Source: Enterococcus lacertideformus
GTDB taxonomy: Bacteria > Bacillota > Bacilli > Lactobacillales > Enterococcaceae
DNA length: 64,000 nt
Direction: 5' to 3'
NCBI GenBank assembly: GCA_015680865.1
Contig: JADAKE010000010.1
Location: 116,704-180,703 of the forward strand
Shown: one piece after another, positions 54,226-63,960 of the stretch
Layout: each line of letters opens with the position of its first letter
Position numbering within the stretch: the first letter of the stretch is position 1
Position numbers and translations under genes: made by a program
Notes under the pieces: model-generated
The model's database searches: none
Told to the model about the DNA's origin: nothing
The model's input: the letters and a program-made list of their open reading frames with translations, nothing else

Positions 54226-56253
54226 ATGGAAAAACAAACGAGGCGTGCTCAACGAAAACCTGTAAAGAATGAACAAACATGCTATTCTGTTCTTGATGTC
54301 TTTCTAAAACTTCGTTACCTCATTGGTCTTTTAGTGATTGTAGTGATTGTGACCTTTAATTTAAATGGCAGTTCTCTCGGTATTTGGGATAAATATGTTT
54401 CACAGCGAGATGATGGGAAGAAAACGGATGTTGTTTTTGGTCAGAATAGAGAAGTCCGCTCAGATGAATGGTTAGTTCAGACACCTTTTTATCTTTCACA
54501 AGCTGAAAATGATTATCCTTTAGTAAATAAAGATTATTCTTTAAATGGACAAAATATGGTTATTGCCTATAACTCGCCAGTAAAAGATATTACAGTTATA
54601 GGAAAACCGTTTAATTGGGGTTTCTTTTTCCTAGGAAGAGACCGTGGGCTTTCTTTTTACTGGGCGACGAAATTAGTAGTCATGGTCTTACTAGCTTTTG
54701 AAGTTTTGATGATTTTGACAAAAAGGAAAAAGGCTCTATCCCTTGTAGGCGCTTTTGCATTAACTTTTTCACCAGCAGTTCAGTGGTGGTTCATGCAACA
54801 TGTCGGTGATTTGATTTTCTTTACGCTAGGATTGATGGTCGCTTTTTATCATTATTTTTATCACCATGAAAAAAAATGGATCAGGGCGTTGATGATGTGT
54901 CTGATCGTTATTTTTGGACTAGGGTTTATATTAGTCATTTATCCGGCTCATCAAGTTATGTTAGCTTATCTCCTTGTCTTTTATTTTGTCGGATTGTTGA
55001 TCTATTATGGCAAGAAGATCACTTGGGATGGGTTTGATGGTCTCTTGATCTTTGGTGCGCTTTTGTTCATTGCCGGCGTATTGATTCATTTTTGGATTAC
55101 TTCTAAAGATGCGGTGCTAGATTCATTGAACACATTGTATCCAGGAAAACGTGTGAGTACTGGCGGAAAATGGAAGCTTGGGGAGTTCTTTTATTTTCTG
55201 ACAAATTGGAAAATTCCTTTTAAAGATATCAACTTTTTGAATAATTCAGAAGTTGCATTGTTCTATCACTTTTTCCCAACTGTCTTTTTAGCCAGTCCTT
55301 TTGTTTTGTTCGGTAGAAAAAATAGTGAACAAAAACTTTTCGGGCGAATTTTAATGATTTTTTGTTTATTTTCGATTTTTTGGATTACAGTAGGTTTACC
55401 CAAAGGATTAGCCGAACTTACCTTATTATCCTATGTACCCCCTTTTAGAGCGATTTTGACCTTTAGTTTTGCTGCTTGTTTGTTGACGATTTGGTTTATT
55501 GCATATGTCTGGCAAGAAGATGTGATACCAATCTGGTATAAGTTTATCTTATTGATTGCTAATGCAAGTATATATGGGTACGCATTAATGAATTCAAAAA
55601 TGAGCAAGTATTTTTCTGAATTAGAGATCGTAATGATTATTATTGCTGGGACTTTGCTGCTAGCGTTCATTTTGTTCAGACGTAGTCGCTTGTTCTATCT
55701 TTCTTTTGTTGCATTGATTGCCACTTCAGGTTTTTTTGTTAATCCAGTCGTTGAAGGAACAGGTGCTATCTTTGAAAAAACATTAGCAAAAGAAATAAAA
55801 AAAATCGATCAAGAAGATCCTCAACAAGTGTGGCTTACGGAAGATGAACTTTACAACTTTACACCGACTTTGGGAGTAAGATCTTTTAATACCGTACGCT
55901 TTTATCCAGATATGGCAGCTTGGGAAAAAATTGATCCTGATAAAAGGTATGAGAAATATTATAATAGATATGCCCATACGCGAGCGTTCATTGCAAAAGA
56001 AGAAACATCTTTTACATTGGATCATCCTGATATGTTTTCTGTGACCCTTAATTTTGATGATGCAGAAAAATTAGATATTAAATATGTGGTTAGCAAACGT
56101 CCTTTAACAGATTATAATCAATTGTATGAAGCGCAATTTTCTCAGCTCTATGGTCCGGATAAAGATGGTTATATGATATTTAAAGTATCTTATCCAGAAA
56201 ATAATATGAATAAACTTAACCAAACGACAGATTGGACCTATTCAGGTGATTGA
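54226..56253 (+). CDS. Large polytopic membrane protein of the epa locus (EpaP-position, GT-C-like)
   Basis: A 675-residue protein with about eleven hydrophobic segments from residue 30 to 510 and a soluble C-terminal part. The first extracytoplasmic loop holds VFGQNREVRSDEWLVQTPFY with Asp/Glu, and FSPAVQWWFMQHVGDLIFF follows, which fits polyprenyl-phosphate-dependent GT-C glycosyltransferases. It lies where E. faecium carries epaP after epaH. GGAG lies 7-10 bases before the ATG at 54226. It may add side groups to the rhamnan outside the membrane; this is inference. Confidence 0.6.
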   Translation: MEKQTRRAQRKPVKNEQTCYSVLDVFLKLRYLIGLLVIVVIVTFNLNGSSLGIWDKYVSQRDDGKKTDVVFGQNREVRSDEWLVQTPFYLSQAENDYPLVNKDYSLNGQNMVIAYNSPVKDITVIGKPFNWGFFFLGRDRGLSFYWATKLVVMVLLAFEVLMILTKRKKALSLVGAFALTFSPAVQWWFMQHVGDLIFFTLGLMVAFYHYFYHHEKKWIRALMMCLIVIFGLGFILVIYPAHQVMLAYLLVFYFVGLLIYYGKKITWDGFDGLLIFGALLFIAGVLIHFWITSKDAVLDSLNTLYPGKRVSTGGKWKLGEFFYFLTNWKIPFKDINFLNNSEVALFYHFFPTVFLASPFVLFGRKNSEQKLFGRILMIFCLFSIFWITVGLPKGLAELTLLSYVPPFRAILTFSFAACLLTIWFIAYVWQEDVIPIWYKFILLIANASIYGYALMNSKMSKYFSELEIVMIIIAGTLLLAFILFRRSRLFYLSFVALIATSGFFVNPVVEGTGAIFEKTLAKEIKKIDQEDPQQVWLTEDELYNFTPTLGVRSFNTVRFYPDMAAWEKIDPDKRYEKYYNRYAHTRAFIAKEETSFTLDHPDMFSVTLNFDDAEKLDIKYVVSKRPLTDYNQLYEAQFSQLYGPDKDGYMIFKVSYPENNMNKLNQTTDWTYSGD

Positions 56254-56270
56254 ACGAATATTAGTGGTTG

Positions 56271-56318
56271 AGCAACGACAGTCATAATTGGACTGTTGTT
56301 GCTTAAGTACTTTTTTTT
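56271..56318 (+). terminator. Terminator after the EpaP-position gene
   Basis: AGCAACGACAGTC (56271-56283) pairs with GACTGTTGTTGCT (56291-56303) with one G-T wobble; a run of eight T follows at 56311-56318. The rest of the gap up to 56485 holds no gene. Confidence 0.6.
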
Positions 56319-56485
56319 CTTGATTTATTCCAGCAGGTGTATTGATAGAGTTAGATGAATCAAAACTGTTGTTTTTCTTATTTTTACATTTCCTTACGTT
56401 CAAAATATCTTTATTGGTGTTGCTTGGACGTTTTTAGTGTTTATTTAAACAACTGAATAATAAATAGAACGAAAGGAGGAGGAAA

Positions 56486-57721
56486 ATCATCCAAACGAAT
56501 ATTGAAAAATTAATAAATAAGATAAGTGTAATCTTACTTGGGCTTTTTATTTCAGCCATTTTTTTTGTGTGGACAACAGGGCTTGGGAATGAGCAAGCTA
56601 CTTTTTTATATGAAAATAGTGCGCAGTTTGTCACTATTGGTATTGTGATTTTAGCAGGTTTAAATGTATACAAAGCAAGGGGAGCTGATTTTCTTTATTT
56701 AGCAGTTGCAACCCTCATTTATTTTGTATTTGCTCATTTTAGAGAAGTTAGGGAGAGCTCTTTATATACGGATGCACTCATTCCCCTTATTATTATTTTT
56801 TGTTTAGCGATTAAATGGATTCAGTTTGATAAAATGGATCGAGCTATTTTTATCATTGTGTTCTATGGCTTTCTGGGAATCACGCTTTATCGGATTTTTA
56901 CCGAAATAAAGATCCCAGATGGTGGAAGTATTTGGTTCCCAGACCATAAAGTTGCGGATATTTGGATTAATACGAATACAATCGGTAGCTCACTTATGAC
57001 GCTTGCTTTGTTGATTTTTGGATTTGTTAGCTCATTTGAACGTTGGTATATAAGCTTACTTGGTATACCGGTAATCGTTGCCGCTCTAGTTGGGATTTGG
57101 ATTTGCCAATCTAAAGGAGCTTTAATAGCAATGATCGTTTTTGCATTATTGGAGATTTGGCCGAAACATTTCTTCAAATTCATTCGTGCACCATTTTTTG
57201 CATATGCACTTGTAGCTATTTTTGCGTTGCCTATCTCTTATTTAGCAGCGCATTCAGAGAATTCCAATCTCTTTACTGGTCGAGAAGCAATCTGGTTGAA
57301 GTTTTATGAAACGATTTCAGAAAAAAGTGAACAAATTTGGGTAGGAATGAAACCCTTTATTTTCCTAAGGGGAAATGAATCTCTAGGAAATCATAACAGT
57401 TACAATTCTTTTTTAAATCTTTATGGACTATTAGGAATCATGATAGTTGCGTTGTTAATACTTATCTATGTTGCTCGATTGACTTTAAGCGCAAATCTAT
57501 CGAACGGGCAAATAACGTTTTTATGGGCTTTTTTTACTGTAATGATTCAATCGTTCATGGAAGATACATTGACTTCTTTTCCATGGGTACCGATTATTTA
57601 TTTACTGTTAGGAATGGCAAATCATCGCTATGATACCTTTAAAAATACTAAAACAAAACAAATGCAAACTTATAACGACACCAAAGTCACGCACTTATCT
57701 AGAGTTGCCAGACATCACTAA
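56486..57721 (+). CDS. O-antigen ligase/polymerase-like membrane protein (EpaQ position) with a non-standard start
   Basis: A polytopic protein of about 411 residues with ten or more membrane helices and a large loop (FTGREAIWLKFYETISEKSE, LGNHNSYNSFLNLYGLLG) typical of the Wzy/WaaL family. The reading frame is open to the strong ribosome site AAAGGAGGAGG (56472-56482), but the codons at correct spacing are ATC at 56486 and 56489, giving IIQTNIEKLINK. The first standard start, GTG at 56567, has no ribosome site and falls in the first helix. Either AUC initiation or a mutated ATG. It lies where E. faecium has epaQ and may polymerise or ligate the decorating polymer. Confidence 0.65.
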   Translation: MIQTNIEKLINKISVILLGLFISAIFFVWTTGLGNEQATFLYENSAQFVTIGIVILAGLNVYKARGADFLYLAVATLIYFVFAHFREVRESSLYTDALIPLIIIFCLAIKWIQFDKMDRAIFIIVFYGFLGITLYRIFTEIKIPDGGSIWFPDHKVADIWINTNTIGSSLMTLALLIFGFVSSFERWYISLLGIPVIVAALVGIWICQSKGALIAMIVFALLEIWPKHFFKFIRAPFFAYALVAIFALPISYLAAHSENSNLFTGREAIWLKFYETISEKSEQIWVGMKPFIFLRGNESLGNHNSYNSFLNLYGLLGIMIVALLILIYVARLTLSANLSNGQITFLWAFFTVMIQSFMEDTLTSFPWVPIIYLLLGMANHRYDTFKNTKTKQMQTYNDTKVTHLSRVARHH

Positions 57722-57730
57722 TAACAATAG

Positions 57731-57773
57731 AAAAGCTAGCCGAACAAACGCAAAATGGTTCGACTAGCTTTTT
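57731..57773. terminator. Terminator after the EpaQ-position gene
   Basis: AAAAGCTAG-C-CGAAC (57731-57745) pairs with GTTCG-A-CTAGCTTTTT (57758-57773), one mismatch. Confidence 0.75.
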
Positions 57774-57881
57774 GCTTCGTTGCAATTAAATAGTTTCTTT
57801 TGTAAAATAAAAACGTTAGTGTAAAGTTTACTTAATAGAAAATTAAGAATATAAGAATATCACAGTGTGTCAGAAAAAATA

Positions 57882-57890
57882 TGGTAAAAT
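57882..57890 (+). promoter_or_regulatory. Extended -10 promoter for epaLMNO
   Basis: TGGTAAAAT lies 44 bases before epaL and after a terminator, so epaL to epaO probably form their own transcript. Confidence 0.5.
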
Positions 57891-57933
57891 GGCACTTGAC
57901 TGTAAATAACAGAATTTACTTGGAGGAACACAG

Positions 57934-58740
57934 ATGTTAAAAGATATGTTTTTATTTATGAAGGACATTTATCAGAACAGGAAGCTTTTGTTTCAATTCT
58001 CAATAAATGATTTCAAGTCACGTTATGCGGGCTCTTTTTTGGGTATTTTATGGGCATTTATCAATCCTGTATTTACCGTATTGATTTATTGGTTAGTTTT
58101 TGGTTTTGGTTTGAAAGCGGCTATGACTGATGGCAAATATCCTTTTATTGTTTATTTAATCACGGGAATGATCCCTTGGTTCTTTTTCTCTGATGCGTTT
58201 ACTTCTACAACGCTTGTTTTTAGAGAATACACGTATTTAGTAAAAAAGGTAGTTTTTAATATCCGAATATTACCAACCACAAAAATTCTATCTAATCTTT
58301 ATGCACATCTTTTCTTTATTTTGATTGGGTTAATCGTAGTGATCGGTCATGGCATTTATCCAACTTGGATGTCGCTTCAATTAATCTACTATTTATTCTG
58401 TATGTGTGCATTTTTAACAGGATTGACTTGGCTAACGGCATCAATTCAGCCATTTTTACCAGATATCATGCAATTTATCACAATTGTTTTGCAATTGATT
58501 ATGTGGACCTTACCTATTCTTTGGAGTGCTAGTCAATTTAATCCGATGATAGTAAAAATATTAAAATTAAATCCACTTTATTATATTGTTCAAGGCTATC
58601 GTGAGTCATTCCTGAGCCAAGCTTGGTTCTGGGAGCATGGCACGTATACTTTATATTTTTGGGTGTTCACTTTGGCTATCTTTGTAATCGGATCTGCAGT
58701 GTTCCGTAGATTGAAACCACATTTTTCAGATGTGTTATAA
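57934..58740 (+). CDS. epaL: EpaL: ABC transporter permease for polysaccharide export (Wzm type)
   Basis: A 268-residue ABC-2 permease with six membrane helices. Family blocks: RYAGSFLGILWAFINPVFTV, YLITGMIPWFFFSDAFTST and LNPLYYIVQGYRESFL. It forms the channel that carries the finished rhamnan chain across the membrane with the ATPase encoded next. TTGGAGGAA precedes the ATG; epaM follows after 11 bases. Confidence 0.9.
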   Translation: MLKDMFLFMKDIYQNRKLLFQFSINDFKSRYAGSFLGILWAFINPVFTVLIYWLVFGFGLKAAMTDGKYPFIVYLITGMIPWFFFSDAFTSTTLVFREYTYLVKKVVFNIRILPTTKILSNLYAHLFFILIGLIVVIGHGIYPTWMSLQLIYYLFCMCAFLTGLTWLTASIQPFLPDIMQFITIVLQLIMWTLPILWSASQFNPMIVKILKLNPLYYIVQGYRESFLSQAWFWEHGTYTLYFWVFTLAIFVIGSAVFRRLKPHFSDVL

Positions 58741-58751
58741 GGAGTATAGAC

Positions 58752-59972
58752 ATGACAGAATATGCGATTAAATTAAAAAATATCACGAAATCTTATAATA
58801 TGTATGCAAAGCCATCTGACCGTTTTCGTGAAGCATTGAATCCATTTAAGAAATCCTATCATGATGTTTTCTATGCGTTAAAAAATATTGATATTGAAAT
58901 AAAAAAAGGTGAAATGATTGGGTTTGTGGGAGAAAATGGTTCAGGGAAATCAACGATGCTTAAAATCATTACTGGTGTATTGACTCCTACCTCTGGCACA
59001 ATGGAAATTGAAGGAAAAATATCCGCACTACTAGAATTAGGCTCTGGCTTTAATCCAGAGTATTCTGGTTACGAAAATATCTATTTAAATGGTATGGTCC
59101 TAGGATTCTCACGTGAAGAAATCGATGAAATGGTTGGCGATATTATTGAATTTGCTGACATAGGTGATCATATTTATCAACCAGTTAAAACTTATTCAAG
59201 TGGGATGTTCGTTCGTTTAGCTTTTGCTGTAGCAATCAATGTGAATCCCGATATCTTGATTGTAGATGAAGCTCTAGCAGTAGGAGATCTTGAATTCCAA
59301 TTAAAGTGTATGGAAAAATTTACTGAAATAAAAAATTCTGGAAAAACGATTCTTTTCGTTTCCCATGATATTAGTTCAATCCGCCGTTTTTGTGATCGTT
59401 CTTATTGGCTGAAAAATGGAGAAGTGATAGAATTTGGCGATACGATGGATGTAACTACGAACTATGAAAATTTTTTAAAGAAAAAATCTGTGAAAACAGT
59501 TGATCGGAACAAAAATCAAATGGAACGTTTTGCTTCTCCTGATATCGTCGATGTATTAAGTGCACAATTGTTGGATAAAGAAAAAAAAGCAGTCGATGTG
59601 CTTGAACAAGGCGAAACTCTCTATGTAAAAGTAACTTATGATGTGAAAGATGATTCTATCAACAATCCGGTTTTAGGGATTGCATTACGGACTGTTGATA
59701 ATTTTTATGTGTGTGGCTTAAATACTTTATTAGATGGGATTAAGATCCCTTGGAAAAAAGGTAAGAATGTTTTTTATTTAGAATATGAGAAGCTAGGTCT
59801 ATTAGCTGGGGAATATTATTTTGATGTAGCAATCTTTGAAGAAAACGCAACAGTTCCTTTAGTCTATAAAACAAAATATATGAATCTATTTGTGAATGGC
59901 TCGTATATTGGGGAAGGAATCGTGGTCTTAGACCATAAATGGGAAGAAGGTAATCTAACCGATGAAGTATGA
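58752..59972 (+). CDS. epaM: EpaM: ABC transporter ATPase with C-terminal glycan-binding domain (Wzt type)
   Basis: A 406-residue ATPase. Walker A: GFVGENGSGKSTMLKIITG; signature: TYSSGMFVRLAFAVAI; Walker B: PDILIVDEALAVGDLEFQLK. After residue 250 comes a beta-sandwich domain (LYVKVTYDVKDDSINNPVLG, VCGLNTLLDGIKIPWKKGKN), which in Wzt proteins recognises the capped end of the exported polymer. This suggests export is gated by a chain-end modification. Overlaps epaN by 11 bases. Confidence 0.92.
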   Translation: MTEYAIKLKNITKSYNMYAKPSDRFREALNPFKKSYHDVFYALKNIDIEIKKGEMIGFVGENGSGKSTMLKIITGVLTPTSGTMEIEGKISALLELGSGFNPEYSGYENIYLNGMVLGFSREEIDEMVGDIIEFADIGDHIYQPVKTYSSGMFVRLAFAVAINVNPDILIVDEALAVGDLEFQLKCMEKFTEIKNSGKTILFVSHDISSIRRFCDRSYWLKNGEVIEFGDTMDVTTNYENFLKKKSVKTVDRNKNQMERFASPDIVDVLSAQLLDKEKKAVDVLEQGETLYVKVTYDVKDDSINNPVLGIALRTVDNFYVCGLNTLLDGIKIPWKKGKNVFYLEYEKLGLLAGEYYFDVAIFEENATVPLVYKTKYMNLFVNGSYIGEGIVVLDHKWEEGNLTDEV

Positions 59973-61551
59973 TTTTGAAATGGATTTAGACGAACAAAGC
60001 AGTGTAGGTAAAATTGCAGCTCAAATCAAACCAGAAAGTAAAGTATTGGAGTTTGGACCAGGAAACGGACGTTTGACCAAACATTTGATTGGTGCAAAAA
60101 ATTGCCAGGTCAGTATTGTAGAATTAGATAAAGAACTATTTGATTTTGTGAGTAGATTCTCGCAAGATGGTTTTTATGGAGATATCGAAAGCTTTGAATG
60201 GGCAAATTATTATGCTGGGCAAACATTTGACTATATCCTCTTTGCTGATGTACTGGAACATTTAGTCAACCCAAGTGAAACGCTAAAAAAAGTCAGAGAA
60301 TTTTTGAATGATGAAGGAGAAATATTAATTACTTTTCCAAATTTAGTGCACAATTCTGTGATGATCCATTTATTCAATAATGAATTGCCCTGGGCTTCTT
60401 ATGGGTTATTAGATGAAACGCATAATTCTTTTTACACACACGATGGCTTTAAAAAAGTCTTTGAAAAAGCGGGTTTATTTATTAATATTGAGGATTACCT
60501 TTACTTAGCTGTAGGTGATACTGAATTAAACTCGACATACGAAGAACTCCCCAAAGCAGTTCGCTATGATTTTAAAATGCGTCCGTTTGGCGAGGTTTAT
60601 CAATATTTCTTTTCACTGAAAAAAAATCCGAGTGTTCAAAGCAAAGTGTCAAAACCACAAAATTCTAATTATGTGCGTATGCTAGAAATGATCCAGAAAA
60701 CTGTAAATGACGAAATTTTCCAAGAGTTTCCATTTAATAATTTTACTGGAGAAAACCAAGTACTGACTTTCTCAATCCCAGATGACGTAGAATCAGTAAT
60801 TTTTCGATTTGAAAATCAACCAAGCTTTATTGAATTTAGTGGAGAACTCTCAGGAGATAAAATCGATTTTATTCAGTCGAATGCAGTGATCAAGACACAA
60901 GATGACTGCTACTTATTTGATGGACTAGAAAGACCTCAATTTACATTCACTGGGGTAGCAGGTAAAGAGTTGACAATCCATTGTCATTATCGCTTTATCG
61001 GTGAATTAACCCAAACGATGGAGGAACTGCTGATGGCGATCAAGCCACTAGCTAAAATGAACCAACAACTTACAGCAACGGTTGATTCTCTGAAAAAGGA
61101 AAATGAACAACTGCAATCGGTCAATGAAAAATTAGCTCATGAATTACAAACAACGACGACCCGTTATTTCAATCTGGTAGATGAGCAAGAATTTGTGATT
61201 AAACCTAAAAATCGTCGGTTACGTATGAAAGAAACACCAAAAAAAATCCAAGCAAAAGAAATTTCTTTATGTGTAGATAGTAAAACTTGGGATCCAGAAA
61301 CCCAAGTTTTAACGATCAAAGGCTGGGGGATTTCTAACGCACAACGTCAACCATTATCCTATAAGCTATCCGAAAATCAATCGCCATTTTTTAACGTTTT
61401 GCGGACTGAACGCCAAGAAGTGAATCTGGCCGAACAATTACCAGACGGAACAAAAGCTGGTTTTGAACTGCAAATACTAGCTAAAAAAGAAAGTTCCTTC
61501 TTAATTGAAGTTGTTGCAGAAAATGGCGAAACTTGGTTTATTAAAATGTAA
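59962..61551 (+). CDS. epaN: EpaN: SAM-dependent methyltransferase with coiled-coil and C-terminal domain
   Basis: A 529-residue multi-domain protein. Residues about 20-210 form a class I methyltransferase (SKVLEFGPGNGRLTKHLIGA, FDYILFADVLEHLVNPSETL). A beta-rich part (about 230-345), a coiled coil (LTATVDSLKKENEQLQSVNE) and a last beta domain of about 100 residues (SLCVDSKTWDPETQVLTIKG) follow. The last domain resembles the start of EpaO (VVGWAVDEVTKE), hinting at a shared docking or sugar-binding module. Next to a Wzt with a chain-end-binding domain, a terminator methyltransferase role for the polymer is a plausible inference. Starts inside epaM. Confidence 0.75.
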   Translation: MKYDFEMDLDEQSSVGKIAAQIKPESKVLEFGPGNGRLTKHLIGAKNCQVSIVELDKELFDFVSRFSQDGFYGDIESFEWANYYAGQTFDYILFADVLEHLVNPSETLKKVREFLNDEGEILITFPNLVHNSVMIHLFNNELPWASYGLLDETHNSFYTHDGFKKVFEKAGLFINIEDYLYLAVGDTELNSTYEELPKAVRYDFKMRPFGEVYQYFFSLKKNPSVQSKVSKPQNSNYVRMLEMIQKTVNDEIFQEFPFNNFTGENQVLTFSIPDDVESVIFRFENQPSFIEFSGELSGDKIDFIQSNAVIKTQDDCYLFDGLERPQFTFTGVAGKELTIHCHYRFIGELTQTMEELLMAIKPLAKMNQQLTATVDSLKKENEQLQSVNEKLAHELQTTTTRYFNLVDEQEFVIKPKNRRLRMKETPKKIQAKEISLCVDSKTWDPETQVLTIKGWGISNAQRQPLSYKLSENQSPFFNVLRTERQEVNLAEQLPDGTKAGFELQILAKKESSFLIEVVAENGETWFIKM

Positions 61552-61585
61552 GAATGAACTTATTTGATAAAGGAGAACGAAAAAA

Positions 61586-63724
61586 GTGCAAAAAAAGGAA
61601 ATTGCCGTATTTATTGATCAAATAACCCGAGAAAGAGCAACAGGCGATTTACAAGTCGTCGGCTGGGCGGTTGATGAAGTAACAAAAGAAATTCCGAGTA
61701 TCAAGGTTGAAAAAGAAAAGATATTTGCTGAAGTGACAAATGTTGTGCGCCTTGATGTTAACCACTTGTATGATTTAGATGTGAAAACAAAAAGTGGTTT
61801 TAAAATACGCTTATCTGGGAAAATGAGAGGAAAAGTAATCTTAGATTTCCAAACTAAACATCACCAAAATGGTATCGCTGTAAAATTAAATGGGCACTAC
61901 CCATTTGATGACGGTGTTGAAACAAATTGGGAAAAGAAAAAAATACAGTTACGAAAAGGTATCAACTACATTCGAACCTATGGAGTGAAAAAAGCAATTC
62001 GCCGTGTCAAATTAGAAATGAAACCTGCAGGTGTTGATTATTCCGAATGGATAAACCGTCATGAGAAATTTGATTTGCAAAAACAACGTAAAGAGGCAGT
62101 TGCTTTTGATTATCGTCCATTAATTTCAGTAGTGATGCCAGTTTACAATGTAGAAATCAAATGGTTAGAAAAGTGTATCGATTCAGTTTTAGCTCAAACT
62201 TATGCAAATTGGGAATTATGCATTAGTGATGATGCGTCAACTAATCCTAAGATCAGAAAATGCTTAGAAGCTTACCAAGCGAAAGATAAAAGAATCAAAA
62301 TTGTTTTTAGAGAAGAAAATGGGCATATCAGTCTAGCTACAAATTCGGCCTTAGAAATAACAGAAGGGGAGTTTGTTGCATTGCTAGATAATGATGATGA
62401 ACTGCCACCTTATGCTTTGTTTGAAGTAGCAAAGGTATTGAATGCGCGTCCAGAACTTGATGTCATTTATAGTGATGAGGATAAGATTGATGCGAATGGT
62501 AATCGTTTTGATCCCCACTTTAAAGCAGATTGGTCACCAGATACCTTGATGGGAAATAATTATATCTCTCATCTTGGCGTTTATCGAACCAGCTTAGTCA
62601 AAGATTTGGGTGGGTTTAGAAAGGGCTACGAAGGTTCCCAAGATTATGATCTAGTTTTGCGTATTACTGAGCAGATTCCAAAAGAGCATATCTATCATAT
62701 TGATAAGATTTTATATCATTGGCGTACGATTCCTGGTTCTACTGCAACGAGTGGAGAAGCCAAGAGCTATATTTATGATTCTGGTGTGAAAGCTTTAACG
62801 GATGCATTAAATCGAAGAGGTATCAAAGGAAATGTGCGTCCTGGAAGAATTTCAGGATTTTATGAAGTAAACTATGACATTTTACAGGAAGAACGAGTGA
62901 GTGTAATTATTCCTACCAAAAATGGTTATGATGATTTGAAAATATGTGTTGATTCTATCATAGAGAAAACAACGTATCCCAATTATGAAATCATCGTTGC
63001 TGATAATGGTAGTACAGATCCCAAAATGCAAGAATTGTTCGCTGAATATAAAAAGAAATTGAATGATCGCTTTTTAGTTGAACTGATTGATATCCCTTTT
63101 AATTATTCTAGGATCAACAATTTAGCAGCCAAAAAAGCAAGTGGCAAATATATATTATTCTTAAATAACGATACGGAAGTAATTGAGCCAAATTGGATGA
63201 CTACAATGGTTTCTTATGCTCAATTTGATCATATTGGTTGTGTCGGAGCTAAACTTTATTATCCAGATGATACGACGCAACATGCGGGGATACTCGTTGG
63301 TATTGGCGGAGTAGCTGGGCATGCGTTGAATAATTACGATCAAACACATTGTGGCTATTTTGGTCGTTTGGTAATTAATGTCAATTATTTAGCAGTAACA
63401 GCAGCATGCATGATGGTCAAAGCTTTCGACTTCCAAGCCGTAAATGGTTTTGATGAAACTTTAGAAGTAGCATTCAATGATGTCGATCTTTGTTTAAAAA
63501 TTTATGAATTAGGAAGATATAATATCTATGCTCATCGAGTCGAACTCTATCATTTTGAGTCTAAATCTAGAGGTTATGAAGACACTCCTGAAAAGCAAAG
63601 ACGTTTTGCTGGTGAGATAAAAAAAATGCAGGACAAATGGCCAAACTATATCACCCATGATCCATTTTATAATGATAATCTAACTAAAGAAGGCATCGGA
63701 GATTTTTCGTTACGTCCTGATTAA
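61586..63724 (+). CDS. epaO: EpaO: large two-domain GT2 glycosyltransferase
   Basis: A 712-residue protein starting at GTG 61586 (AAGGAGAACG upstream). Residues 1-100 form a beta domain also seen at the end of EpaN; two GT2 catalytic domains follow. The first starts LISVVMPVYNVEIKWLEKCI (near residue 180) with the metal site DNDDE near 268; the second starts VSVIIPTKNGYDDLKICVDS (near residue 437) with LFLNNDTEVIEPNWM. Similar RgpF-like or two-domain enzymes add two sugars, or both sugars of a repeat. Last gene before a hairpin of the repeat family. Confidence 0.82.
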   Translation: MQKKEIAVFIDQITRERATGDLQVVGWAVDEVTKEIPSIKVEKEKIFAEVTNVVRLDVNHLYDLDVKTKSGFKIRLSGKMRGKVILDFQTKHHQNGIAVKLNGHYPFDDGVETNWEKKKIQLRKGINYIRTYGVKKAIRRVKLEMKPAGVDYSEWINRHEKFDLQKQRKEAVAFDYRPLISVVMPVYNVEIKWLEKCIDSVLAQTYANWELCISDDASTNPKIRKCLEAYQAKDKRIKIVFREENGHISLATNSALEITEGEFVALLDNDDELPPYALFEVAKVLNARPELDVIYSDEDKIDANGNRFDPHFKADWSPDTLMGNNYISHLGVYRTSLVKDLGGFRKGYEGSQDYDLVLRITEQIPKEHIYHIDKILYHWRTIPGSTATSGEAKSYIYDSGVKALTDALNRRGIKGNVRPGRISGFYEVNYDILQEERVSVIIPTKNGYDDLKICVDSIIEKTTYPNYEIIVADNGSTDPKMQELFAEYKKKLNDRFLVELIDIPFNYSRINNLAAKKASGKYILFLNNDTEVIEPNWMTTMVSYAQFDHIGCVGAKLYYPDDTTQHAGILVGIGGVAGHALNNYDQTHCGYFGRLVINVNYLAVTAACMMVKAFDFQAVNGFDETLEVAFNDVDLCLKIYELGRYNIYAHRVELYHFESKSRGYEDTPEKQRRFAGEIKKMQDKWPNYITHDPFYNDNLTKEGIGDFSLRPD

Positions 63725-63735
63725 TTAATAAATGA

Positions 63736-63803
63736 AAAAGAGGCTAGGACAAACGCCTATAAGGGGTATGCCCCTCATAGGCGTTTGTCCCACACTCTTT
63801 TTT
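63736..63803. repeat. Copy 3 of the intergenic hairpin family, after epaO
   Basis: GGACAAACGCCTATAAGGGG is followed by the inverted arm ending at 63790 (overall 63747-63790, one A-C mismatch), with AAAAAGAGGCT on the left and a long T-run on the right. A probable terminator for epaLMNO. Confidence 0.8.
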
Positions 63804-63960
63804 TTCTACGCAAAAGATATCTATGAGTGTAATATGTAAGTTGTTCAAAAAAATAGCTATCTTTTTTTAAATTCCATTACAATTTGCTTATGCACTAGGT
63901 TTTTAAAGACTGCTATGGTAAGATAATAGGTGCATTATTTTGTGATTAGGAGAGTATAGA

